Source of the DNA: RBG-16-66-20 sp035499575 | Lineage (GTDB): Bacteria > Pseudomonadota > Gammaproteobacteria > Burkholderiales > SG8-39 | Length of the DNA: 5,617 bases | NCBI GenBank assembly: GCA_035499575.1 | Contig: DATJYN010000111.1 | Span: 1 to 5,617 of the forward strand | Direction of reading: 5' to 3' | Shown: in pieces, positions 1-5,617 of the stretch | Layout: the number at the start of each line of letters is the position of its first letter | Numbering within the stretch: position 1 is the stretch's first letter | The notes under the pieces: model-generated | Told to the model about the DNA's origin: nothing | Database searches by the model: none | The model's input: only the letters and a program-made list of their open reading frames with translations | Position numbers and translations under genes: made by a program

Positions 1-149
1 GCCTCCGGGGTCACGCGCTTGGCGCCGAGCTGCATGCGCGCCATGTCGTCGGGCGTGTTGACGATGAAGAACAGCAGGAAGGTGAGCAGGTTGACCCCGA
101 CCAGGATCGGGATCGCATACAGCAGCCTGCGGACGATGTAGGCGAACAT
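1..149 (-). CDS. ABC transporter permease, DppB/OppB type (N-terminal part only)
   Basis: This is the first 49 codons of a gene that runs off the left edge of the window. The translation begins MFAYIVRRLLYAIPILVGVN and continues through a hydrophobic helix at about residues 9-30 into VNTPDDMARMQLGAK. A short N-terminal stretch with two arginines, followed by a first membrane helix with a conserved 'IP-LVGV' core, is typical of the DppB/OppB family of inner-membrane permeases, which form half of the channel for peptide or nickel uptake. The ATG follows the stop codon of the solute-binding protein gene with no base between (TAGATG), and no clear ribosome binding site precedes it. Translation is therefore probably coupled to that gene. 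Substrate cannot be told from this fragment. The family call is fairly safe because of the SBP neighbour; the rest of the transporter should lie to the left. Confidence 0.85.
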   Translation of the reverse strand, partial: MFAYIVRRLLYAIPILVGVNLLTFLLFFIVNTPDDMARMQLGAKRVTPE

Positions 150-2249
150 CTATGCCGCCGGCCTGGCCGCCATCCGCTCGCGGCGGCGGTAGAGGCGCAG
201 CGCCGGCACGATCGACAGCGCGAGCGCCAGGAAAACCAGCAGCACGGGCCAGAACACCGGCCTGTTCCACTCCCGGCGCAGCGCTTCCCGCCTCACCGGG
301 TCCACCTTCAGGTACTTGAGCTTGTTGTCCGAGATCTCGTTCACTTTGGCGTTGCCGAGCCAGCTGTGGAACAGCGCGAAGTTCTTTGGATGGTAGCCGC
401 CCAGCCAGGGCGCGTCGTGGCGGAAGATCTCCGTCATGCGGTCGATGATCTGCTGCCGCTCGGGTCCGTTGGGCATGTTGCGCATCCGCTCGAACAGCGC
501 GTCGAATTCCGGATTGGCATAGTTGGACGCGTTTTCGCCGCCATATTTGGCGCGGCTCTGCGGGCCGTGCAGCAGGAACATGAAGTTCTCGGGATCGGGG
601 TAATCGGCGCTCCAGCCGACGATGAACAGCTGCGTGCTGCCCTTGCGCAGCTTTTCCTGGAAGCGGTTCCAGTCGGTCTGGCGCGGCTCGAACTGCACCG
701 AGAGCTTGGCGAACTGCTTGCGCCACCAGTCGATGACCGACTTGTCGCCCGGGCCGCGCTGCGTGGTGTCCAGGTAGAGCACCAGCGGCTGCCCGGTTTT
801 CGCGTCGCGGCCGTCCGGATAGCCCGCCTCGGCCAACAGCTTCTTCGCCGTCTCGATCGGCCGCCGGTGCGCCTTGCCGTCCTTCCAAACGTGCGTCACC
901 GGGTTGATGCTCCCGGCGCCCTCGCGGAAGCCGAAAATGCCCGGCGCGAGCGGGCTTTGCGAAGGCACGCCGCGCCCATTGGCGAATATCGAGAGGTACT
1001 CCTCCCAATCCACCGCGATGGCGAGCGCCTGGCGCAGCTTGCGGGCGCGCTCGGCCGCGGCTCCGCCCCGCGATCCGCCCACCACCGGGTCGAGCCAGTT
1101 CACGCCCAGGTAGAAGATGCTGGGCGCGATGGTCGTATCCAGCCGGATGCCCTTCGCTTCCATTTCCGGGCTGAGGCCCGCTTCGCCGCCCAGGGAAACG
1201 CGCACCGCCTGGTCGAAATTCTCCGAGCCGATGCCGGAGAGATCGTAGTAGCCCTGCAGGAACTTGTTCCACAGCGGGATGGCTTCCTTCTCCCGCGTAT
1301 AGACGGCCTTGTCGAGGAAAGGCATCCGCTTGCCGGCGTCGGCCAGCAAGCCGCGCGCCGCGTCTCCCGGTTCGCCCTCGGACGGATAGGGTTCGCCGCG
1401 GAAGTTCGGATTGCGCGCAAGCACCATGCGCGCGTTCGGATCGTTCTCCGAAAGCATGAATGCCCCCGTGCCCACGGGCCACCAGTCCAGCGTGAAGTTT
1501 TTCTCTGCCATGCCCGGCTGGTGGAAGAACTTGTCGGCTTCCCAGGGCATGGGCGCGAAGAAAGGCATCGCCAGCCAGTACACGAATTGCGGATAGCGTC
1601 CCTTCAGGGTCACGCGGTAGCTGTGCTCGTCCAGCCGCGTGACGCCCTCCAGGTCGTAGGCGCGCAAATCGAGCCATGCGCCCGGCTTCGACGCGGCCTT
1701 CAGGCGCTCCGAGTATTCCTTCAGGCCGACGATGTATTCCGACATCAGGCCGAAGACCGGCGAATTGAACTGCGGGTGTGCGAGCCGCTTGATCTCGTAG
1801 ATGTAATCGTCGGCCGTAAGTTCGCGCGTGCCCAGCGGCAAGTCGTAGGGACTCTTCAGTCCTGCTATGTTTTTTCGATCCAGGGAGAGATTCCCGGCAA
1901 CGAATGCCGGATGCGGCTGGTAGCGGATGCCGGGCTTGATGTGGATGTCGTAGACGCTGTAGGTCGCGCCGCCCTTTTCCACGAAGCGCGGCCGCGGTAT
2001 CTCGGTTGCGGTGAGCGGAATGAGCTCGTAGGGCCGCTTCAGGTAGTGGTACTGCAGCGGCGGCTCATAGACCTGCCGCGTGAACAGCGCTTCGTCCGAT
2101 GCATAGGACTGTGCCGGGTCCAGGTGCTTGGGCACCTCCGGGAACACCGAGTACAGGATGTTCTGCCCCCGCTCCGCCGCCGGATAGGGATCGTTCCATA
2201 CCTCTCCGCAGCCGGCGAGTAGAGCGAGCATCATCAGCAGCGCACGCAT
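150..2249 (-). CDS. Family-5 extracellular solute-binding lipoprotein with C-terminal membrane helix (peptide ABC transporter)
   Basis: This is a 699-residue substrate-binding component of a peptide/oligopeptide-type ABC importer (SBP_bac_5 family). The chosen start gives MRALLMMLALLAGCGEVW, a short lipoprotein signal with lipobox LAGC and the lipidated cysteine at residue 14. The reading frame stays open upstream to 2621, but that extension is antisense to fabI and is not believed. Family hallmarks include an N-terminal lobe opening with ILYSVFPEVPKHLDPAQSY (about 31-49), the region around WWPVGTGAFML (256-266) and the conserved WSADYPDPENFMFLL segment (546-560). It is longer than DppA/OppA (roughly 540 residues). 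It also ends with a strongly hydrophobic helix at about 664-685 followed by RLYRRRER, which suggests a membrane anchor with a cytoplasmic C-terminus. The permease gene follows directly, so it heads an uptake operon. It is divergent from fabI with only 21 bp between starts. No Shine-Dalgarno sequence precedes the ATG. The exact ligand is unknown. Confidence 0.9.
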   Translation of the reverse strand: MRALLMMLALLAGCGEVWNDPYPAAERGQNILYSVFPEVPKHLDPAQSYASDEALFTRQVYEPPLQYHYLKRPYELIPLTATEIPRPRFVEKGGATYSVYDIHIKPGIRYQPHPAFVAGNLSLDRKNIAGLKSPYDLPLGTRELTADDYIYEIKRLAHPQFNSPVFGLMSEYIVGLKEYSERLKAASKPGAWLDLRAYDLEGVTRLDEHSYRVTLKGRYPQFVYWLAMPFFAPMPWEADKFFHQPGMAEKNFTLDWWPVGTGAFMLSENDPNARMVLARNPNFRGEPYPSEGEPGDAARGLLADAGKRMPFLDKAVYTREKEAIPLWNKFLQGYYDLSGIGSENFDQAVRVSLGGEAGLSPEMEAKGIRLDTTIAPSIFYLGVNWLDPVVGGSRGGAAAERARKLRQALAIAVDWEEYLSIFANGRGVPSQSPLAPGIFGFREGAGSINPVTHVWKDGKAHRRPIETAKKLLAEAGYPDGRDAKTGQPLVLYLDTTQRGPGDKSVIDWWRKQFAKLSVQFEPRQTDWNRFQEKLRKGSTQLFIVGWSADYPDPENFMFLLHGPQSRAKYGGENASNYANPEFDALFERMRNMPNGPERQQIIDRMTEIFRHDAPWLGGYHPKNFALFHSWLGNAKVNEISDNKLKYLKVDPVRREALRREWNRPVFWPVLLVFLALALSIVPALRLYRRRERMAARPAA

Positions 2250-2256
2250 GCCGGAA

Positions 2257-2264
2257 AGTATAAT
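2257..2264. promoter_or_regulatory. Overlapping divergent -10-like elements between the SBP gene and fabI
   Basis: On the plus strand TATAAT lies at 2259-2264, exactly six bases before the fabI ATG at 2271. On the minus strand TATACT lies at 2262-2257, seven bases before the SBP ATG at 2249. With normal sigma-70 geometry, transcription would start at or within one base of each ATG. Against this, neither strand has a good -35 hexamer at 16-18 bp spacing, and no TGn extended -10 is present. The only gene-free space is 21 bp, so any upstream elements must lie inside the opposite coding sequences. This is a prediction from spacing and consensus match only. Confidence 0.4.
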
Positions 2265-2270
2265 GGCCGT

Positions 2271-3068
2271 ATGGCATTTCTCTCCGGCAGGAAGATCCTG
2301 GTCACGGGATTGCTCAGCAACCGTTCGATCGCCTACGGCATCGCGAAGGCGCTGCGGCGCGAAGGTGCCGAACTCGCCTTCACCTACGTCGGCGAACGCT
2401 TCAAGGACCGCGTCGGCGGCCTCGCCAAAGAGTTCGGCTCGGACCTGGTGCTGCCCTGCGACGTCGCCAGCGATGCCGAAATCGCCGCTGCGTTCGAGTC
2501 GCTCAAGGCGCGCTGGGGAGCCCTGGATGGGCTGGTGCACGCCATCGGCTTCGCGCCGCGCGAGGCGATTGCCGGCGAGTTCTTGGACGGGCTGTCGCGC
2601 GAAGGCTTCCGCATCGCGCACGACATTTCCGCCTACAGTTTTCCAGCGCTCGCCAAGGCGGCGCTGCCGCTGATGGAGGGCCGCGCCGGCGCGCTGCTCA
2701 CGCTGACCTACCTCGGCGCCGACCGCGTGGTGCCGAACTACAACACCATGGGGCTCGCCAAGGCGAGCCTGGAGGCGTCGGTGCGCTACCTGGCGGCCAA
2801 CCTGGGGCCGAAAGGCATCCGCGTGAACGCGGTTTCGGCCGGACCGATCAAGACCCTGGCGGCCTCGGGCATCGCCGGCTTCAGCCGCATCCTCAAGTTC
2901 GTGGAGGACAACGCGCCGATGCGGCGCAACGTGACCATCGACCAGGTCGGCGATGCGGCGGCGTTCCTGCTATCGGATCTCGCTGCGGGCATCACCGGCG
3001 AAGTGGTGATGGTCGACGGCGGCTTCAGCCGCGTCGTCGGCGGTATTGCCGGGCCAACGACTACTTAG
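2271..3068 (+). CDS. fabI: Enoyl-[acyl-carrier-protein] reductase (NADH), FabI
   Basis: This is a 265-residue enzyme that reduces the trans-2 double bond of enoyl-ACP using NADH, the last step of each fatty-acid elongation cycle, in the cytoplasm. It aligns by eye with E. coli FabI nearly end to end. It begins MAFLSGRKILVTG, with the nucleotide-binding pattern G13-x5-S19-I-A, followed by AFTY (36-39) and CDV (63-65). The FabI-type active site Y-x6-K is Y157 and K164 in NYNTMGLAK, with the additional conserved Y147 in LTYLGADR. G93, M160 and F204 match the positions that contact triclosan in E. coli, so it looks like a classical, inhibitor-sensitive type. It ends with GEVVMVDGGFS, as in the short-chain dehydrogenase fold. 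The ATG is fixed by homology; GGAAAG at 2253-2258 is too far (12 bases) to be a good ribosome binding site. The 3' end overlaps the end of ppiD by 8 bp in convergent orientation. Confidence 0.97.
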   Translation: MAFLSGRKILVTGLLSNRSIAYGIAKALRREGAELAFTYVGERFKDRVGGLAKEFGSDLVLPCDVASDAEIAAAFESLKARWGALDGLVHAIGFAPREAIAGEFLDGLSREGFRIAHDISAYSFPALAKAALPLMEGRAGALLTLTYLGADRVVPNYNTMGLAKASLEASVRYLAANLGPKGIRVNAVSAGPIKTLAASGIAGFSRILKFVEDNAPMRRNVTIDQVGDAAAFLLSDLAAGITGEVVMVDGGFSRVVGGIAGPTTT

Positions 3069-4923
3069 AGTCCGGCTCGAGCGGCCTGATGTTGATCTTC
3101 GCCTTCGCGCGCAGGCCGGAGACATAGGCGTCGAGTTGCGTGGCGCCCGCCTGCCGGTCGTAGCGCGACTGGTCCTCCGCGGCCAGCGGCCCCGTCTTCG
3201 GCTCGGGCGGGACCACCTTGCTGATCCGGTAGAGCACGTATCCTTCGTCGCCGCGCTGGACGCCAACATAGGCGGGCAGCTTCGCGGCGTCGGCGGCCAT
3301 GACCTTGCGCAGCGCCATCTGCGGCAGGCCCTGCGATTCCTGGCGCGACACCGCCTTCGCGGGGGTCCAGGTCAGGCCGGCCTCGCCGCCCTTGGCAAGC
3401 ACCGCAAGCTTTTCCTCACCTTCCTTGCGCGCCAATGCCGCGGCTTCGCGGCGCGCCAGCTTGCCTTCGATATCGGCCCTGACCTCCTCCATCGGCCGCT
3501 GCGCCTCCGGTTGGTATTCCGCTACTCGCGCCGCCACCAGCACGCCCGGGGATACTTCCACCGCATCCGTATTGCGCCGCTGCTTGATGGAATCCTGCGA
3601 GAACAGCGCCGCCAGCAGCTTCGGGTTGGCGAGCGGCCCGATGTCTCCCGGCGCCTGCCGGCTGAACCAGCCGGTGCTCTCGATCTTCAGCTTGTAGCGT
3701 TCGGCCGCGGGCTTGAGGCTGTCGGATTGCTCGTAGACCAGGTTGTTGAAGCTCTCCGCGGCCTCGGCGAATTTCTTGGCGCCCTTTTGCTTGACGATGT
3801 CGGCGGCAAGCTCCTTGCGGGCGTCCTCCAGCGAGCGCGTCTTGCCGGGCTGCACCGCCGTCACGCGCACCACGTGGTAGCCGAACTCGGATTTCACGAC
3901 ATCGGCGAATTCATTCGGCTTGGTCTTGAAGATCGCATCCTCCAGCGCCTTGCTGGCGAGTCCGCCGCGCGGGTTCATGCCCAGGTCCCCGCCGTTCGCT
4001 GCGGAGCCCGTGTCCTGCGAGTACTTCTTCGCCAGTTCGGCGAATCCCTGCGGGTTCTTGCGCGCCTCGGCGAGCAGCTTTTCCGCCTCTTCCCTGGTCG
4101 CCACCAGTATGTGGCTCGCGCGGCGCTGCTCGGGCACGCCCAGTTCCGCCGCCTTCGCCTCATAGGCCTTCCTGATCTCCTCTTCGCTCGCGCCTTCGGC
4201 CTGGCCGAGCGCCTCCGCCGACAGCACGAGATATTCGGCGCGCACGCGCGCCGGCACCCGGTAGTCCGCGAGGTGCGACTCGTAGTAGGCCTTGATGGCG
4301 GCTTCGTCCGGCTTGACGCGCGCAAGGTAGGCCTCGGACGGCAGAAATGCTTCGGCGACTTCGCGCTTCTCGCCTTCGATGGCGGCCAGGCGGGCGACCA
4401 CAGTGCGCGGCTCCATCGCGCTGCTGCCGATCGCGCTGGCGAGGCGCGCCGCCGGGATCTCGAGCCGCAGCTTCATGACGTTGCCCTCATCCGACATCCC
4501 GATCGCCCGCAGGTAGTTCGCGTAGCGCTCGGCCGAGAACTTGCCCCCCTCCTGGAATTCGGGCGCCGCGAGGATGCCGGCAACCACCTCTTCCTTGGAC
4601 AGGGTGAGGTGGTCGTTGACCACTTCGTTGGTCATCAGGCGCTGGGCGATCAGGTTTTCGAGGATCGCGAGGCGCATCTCCGGCGTGTCCAGCATCGCGA
4701 GGTCGGCGTCGGCGCCGAGCATGCGGCGCAGGCGGTCCTGCTGGCGGCGCGTCTCATCGCCGAATTCACGCATGGTCACCGGCGTGCCGTCGACGCTAGC
4801 CGCGTCGGATGAGCTGCGGGTGGCGCGCGTGTAGGACTCCACGCCGAAAAATGCGAACGGCAGGATGGTCAGGCCGAGAACGATCTGCAGGTAGCGCTTG
4901 TGCTTGGCGACAAAATCGAACAT
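3061..4923 (-). CDS. ppiD: PpiD-type periplasmic folding factor (SurA N-like domain plus parvulin PPIase domain)
   Basis: This 620-residue inner-membrane-anchored protein faces the periplasm and helps newly exported proteins fold near the Sec translocon. The start MFDFVAKHKRYLQIVLGL gives a short positively charged cytoplasmic end and one membrane helix (about 12-28, ending FAFFGVESY), as in known PpiD proteins. A SurA_N-like helical chaperone region follows at about 40-185. The parvulin (PPIC) domain lies at about 266-357, with RRASHILV (267-274), NGGDLGMNPRGG (310-321) and FGYHVVRV (347-354). The remaining 260 or so residues form the C-terminal chaperone-like region. Length and domain order match the family. 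In E. coli the PpiD parvulin domain has little or no isomerase activity; whether this one does cannot be read from sequence. It lies 21 bases after tRNA-Asp with no promoter seen, so it is probably read through from lon-hupB. GGA a few bases upstream of the ATG is only a weak ribosome binding site. Confidence 0.95.
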   Translation of the reverse strand: MFDFVAKHKRYLQIVLGLTILPFAFFGVESYTRATRSSSDAASVDGTPVTMREFGDETRRQQDRLRRMLGADADLAMLDTPEMRLAILENLIAQRLMTNEVVNDHLTLSKEEVVAGILAAPEFQEGGKFSAERYANYLRAIGMSDEGNVMKLRLEIPAARLASAIGSSAMEPRTVVARLAAIEGEKREVAEAFLPSEAYLARVKPDEAAIKAYYESHLADYRVPARVRAEYLVLSAEALGQAEGASEEEIRKAYEAKAAELGVPEQRRASHILVATREEAEKLLAEARKNPQGFAELAKKYSQDTGSAANGGDLGMNPRGGLASKALEDAIFKTKPNEFADVVKSEFGYHVVRVTAVQPGKTRSLEDARKELAADIVKQKGAKKFAEAAESFNNLVYEQSDSLKPAAERYKLKIESTGWFSRQAPGDIGPLANPKLLAALFSQDSIKQRRNTDAVEVSPGVLVAARVAEYQPEAQRPMEEVRADIEGKLARREAAALARKEGEEKLAVLAKGGEAGLTWTPAKAVSRQESQGLPQMALRKVMAADAAKLPAYVGVQRGDEGYVLYRISKVVPPEPKTGPLAAEDQSRYDRQAGATQLDAYVSGLRAKAKINIRPLEPDSK

Positions 4924-4944
4924 GGAATATCCGGGATTAGGCGT

Positions 4945-5021
4945 TGGCGGAGCGGACGGGACTCGAACCCGCGACCCCCGGCGTGACAGGCCGGTATTCT
5001 AACCAACTGAACTACCGCTCC
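4945..5021 (-). tRNA. tRNA-Asp (anticodon GUC)
   Basis: The minus strand folds into a 77-base tRNA with encoded CCA (4947-4945). The acceptor stem is GGAGCGG/CCGCTCC with discriminator G at 4948. The anticodon stem CCGGC/GCCGG closes the loop CTGTCAC, with anticodon GTC at 4987-4985. The T arm GCGGG-TTCGAGT-CCCGT is intact with one G-U pair at its outer end. The sequence is close to E. coli tRNA-Asp. It lies 12 bases after tRNA-Val and 21 bases before ppiD, so it is likely cut out of a longer transcript. Confidence 0.98.
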
Positions 5022-5033
5022 TAAATTCGGCTC

Positions 5034-5109
5034 TGGTGGGTGCTGACGGGATCGAACCGCCGACATTCGCCGTGTAAGAGCGACGCTCTACCAGCTGAGC
5101 TAAGCACCC
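5034..5109 (-). tRNA. tRNA-Val (anticodon UAC)
   Basis: The minus strand folds into a 76-base tRNA with encoded CCA (5036-5034). The acceptor stem is GGGTGCT/AGCACCC with discriminator A. The D arm is GCTC-AGCTGGTA-GAGC. The anticodon stem TCGCT/GGCGA encloses CTTACAC, with anticodon TAC at 5076-5074; the stem has a T-G pair next to the loop. The T arm is GGCGG-TTCGATC-CCGTC. It resembles E. coli tRNA-Val(UAC). Its 5' end is only 10 bases after the hupB stop codon, too close for its own promoter outside hupB, so processing from the hupB transcript is likely. Confidence 0.98.
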
Positions 5110-5120
5110 AAAAGGGGCGC
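5104..5120 (-). other. Possible hairpin pairing the tRNA-Val leader with the tRNA 5' end
   Basis: On the minus strand GCGCCC-CTTTT-GGGTGC can form a six-base-pair stem (one G-U pair) with a five-base loop. Its right arm is the first six bases of mature tRNA-Val and its left arm starts at the last base of the hupB stop codon. It is not a terminator, because no U-run follows. It would compete with the tRNA acceptor stem. This is a base-pairing prediction only. Confidence 0.4.
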
Positions 5121-5392
5121 TAGTTTATTGCATCCTTCAATGCTTTGCCAGCGCGAAACTTGGGGACGCGCGCCGCTGCAATCTTGAGCGCTTGGCCGGT
5201 GCGCGGGTTGCGGCCTTCGCGGGCTTTGCGCTTGCCCACGTAGAAGCTGCCGAAGCCGACCAGGGTCACCATTTCGCCCTTCTTGAGGCTGGTCTTGACC
5301 GCGCTCACCAGCGCATCCAAGGCCCGTTCAGCCGCCGATTTCGATACCTCGGCCGCCTGTGCGATCTGCTCGATCATGTCAGCCTTGTTCAT
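5120..5392 (-). CDS. hupB: DNA-binding protein HU-beta
   Basis: This 90-residue nucleoid-associated protein forms dimers that bend and compact DNA without strong sequence preference. The length is exactly that of HU. The sequence MNKADMIEQIAQAAEVSKSA starts the helical dimerisation part. VGFGSFYVGKRKAREGRNPRTG (residues 45-66) carries the HU/IHF signature, and the arm contains the RNP motif with the proline at 63 that intercalates into DNA. AAARVPKFRAGKALKDAIN closes the fold as in E. coli HU-beta. The beta name is preferred because of its place between lon and ppiD, as in E. coli. It starts 9 bases after the lon stop codon with only a weak AGAG upstream, so it is probably co-transcribed with lon, although a promoter inside lon cannot be excluded. 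Two tRNA genes follow at once. Confidence 0.96.
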   Translation of the reverse strand: MNKADMIEQIAQAAEVSKSAAERALDALVSAVKTSLKKGEMVTLVGFGSFYVGKRKAREGRNPRTGQALKIAAARVPKFRAGKALKDAIN

Positions 5393-5401
5393 GCCGGCGC
5401 T

Positions 5402-5617
5402 CTAGTGCTTGACAGCCGCAGGCGCACCCGGTTTTTCCTCCGCGGGCGGCAATGGGGTGGCTGCCACGGCGTCGGGCAGCGGCTGCGGCTGGTGCTCCAG
5501 CGCCACCTCGAGCACCTTGTCGATCCACTTCACCGGGATGATTTCCAGCTTGTTCTTGACGTTGTCCGGGATCTCGACCAGGTCCTTCACGTTCTCGTCC
5601 GGGATCATCACGGTCTT
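5402..5617 (-). CDS. lon: ATP-dependent protease Lon (C-terminal 71 residues only)
   Basis: This is the 3' end of lon; the gene enters from the right edge of the window. The visible residues KTVMIPDENVKDLVEIPDNV, followed by KNKLEIIPVKWIDKVLEVAL, match the last part of the Lon proteolytic domain (compare E. coli '...IPFENKRDLEEIPDNV...' and '...IHPVKRIEEVLTLAL...'). Lon degrades misfolded and regulatory proteins in the cytoplasm. The catalytic Ser-Lys pair and the AAA+ domain lie outside the window, so activity cannot be judged. After the conserved helix, the protein ends in a proline- and alanine-rich tail of about 30 residues finishing AAVKH. lon-hupB adjacency is a widely conserved order in proteobacteria. 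Confidence 0.96.
   Translation of the reverse strand, partial: KTVMIPDENVKDLVEIPDNVKNKLEIIPVKWIDKVLEVALEHQPQPLPDAVAATPLPPAEEKPGAPAAVKH

Noticed and set aside
366..2222. Long plus-strand open frame (618 codons) opposite the SBP gene
   Set aside because: It is antisense to a clearly recognisable gene, its translation is rich in Arg, Leu, Val and His with no recognisable domain, and such shadow frames are common in GC-rich coding DNA.
2250..2621. Upstream extension of the SBP frame by 124 codons
   Set aside because: It is entirely antisense to the fabI start region, and the lipoprotein signal at the internal ATG (2249) gives a far better start.
3041..3054. CGGC-GGTATT-GCCG inverted repeat near the fabI end as a terminator
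   Set aside because: The stem is only four pairs, lies inside the coding sequence and is not followed by a U-run.
3046..4812. Long plus-strand open frame (588 codons) opposite ppiD
   Set aside because: It shadows ppiD in antisense, has low-information Arg/Leu/Gly/His composition, and also overlaps the fabI end. No family is recognisable.
4869..5066. Small minus-strand open frame across both tRNA genes
   Set aside because: It is fully explained by the tRNA genes and the start of ppiD. No protein is expected.
5409..5414. Perfect TTGACA on the plus strand near the lon end
   Set aside because: At 17 bp spacing the -10 position reads TTTTTC, no plus-strand gene follows, and the bases are explained by the last codons of lon.

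Overview
The window is a GC-rich, densely packed stretch of chromosome from a proteobacterium, most likely a betaproteobacterium. That placement rests on three things: protein similarity recalled for Lon, HU-beta, PpiD and FabI; the order lon-hupB-tRNA-Val-tRNA-Asp-ppiD; and the E. coli-like tRNAs with encoded CCA ends. No mobile element, CRISPR array, integrase or foreign-looking block is visible. No stretch longer than about 25 bases lies outside a gene.

Right half, minus strand, read from 5617 down to 3061: the 3' end of lon (ATP-dependent protease), hupB (the nucleoid protein HU-beta), tRNA-Val(UAC), tRNA-Asp(GUC) and ppiD (periplasmic folding factor anchored in the inner membrane). Gaps are 9, 10, 12 and 21 bases, so this is probably one protein-quality-control transcript with two tRNAs embedded in it. 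Middle, plus strand: fabI (enoyl-ACP reductase, 2271-3068), whose stop region overlaps the end of ppiD by 8 bases. Left, minus strand: a 699-residue family-5 solute-binding lipoprotein (150-2249), whose stop codon directly abuts the ATG of a DppB/OppB-type permease that runs off the window (149-1). This is the start of a peptide/oligopeptide ABC uptake operon, divergent from fabI.

The gene content is ordinary housekeeping. The most interesting signals are at junctions. The 21-bp gap between the divergent SBP and fabI genes carries overlapping -10-like hexamers on both strands, placed so that both mRNAs could start at or within one base of the ATG (leaderless), and neither start has a Shine-Dalgarno sequence at normal spacing. 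The solute-binding protein appears anchored at both ends, by an N-terminal lipid and a C-terminal transmembrane helix. The leader of tRNA-Val can pair with the mature tRNA 5' end. I found no convincing new multi-gene system.
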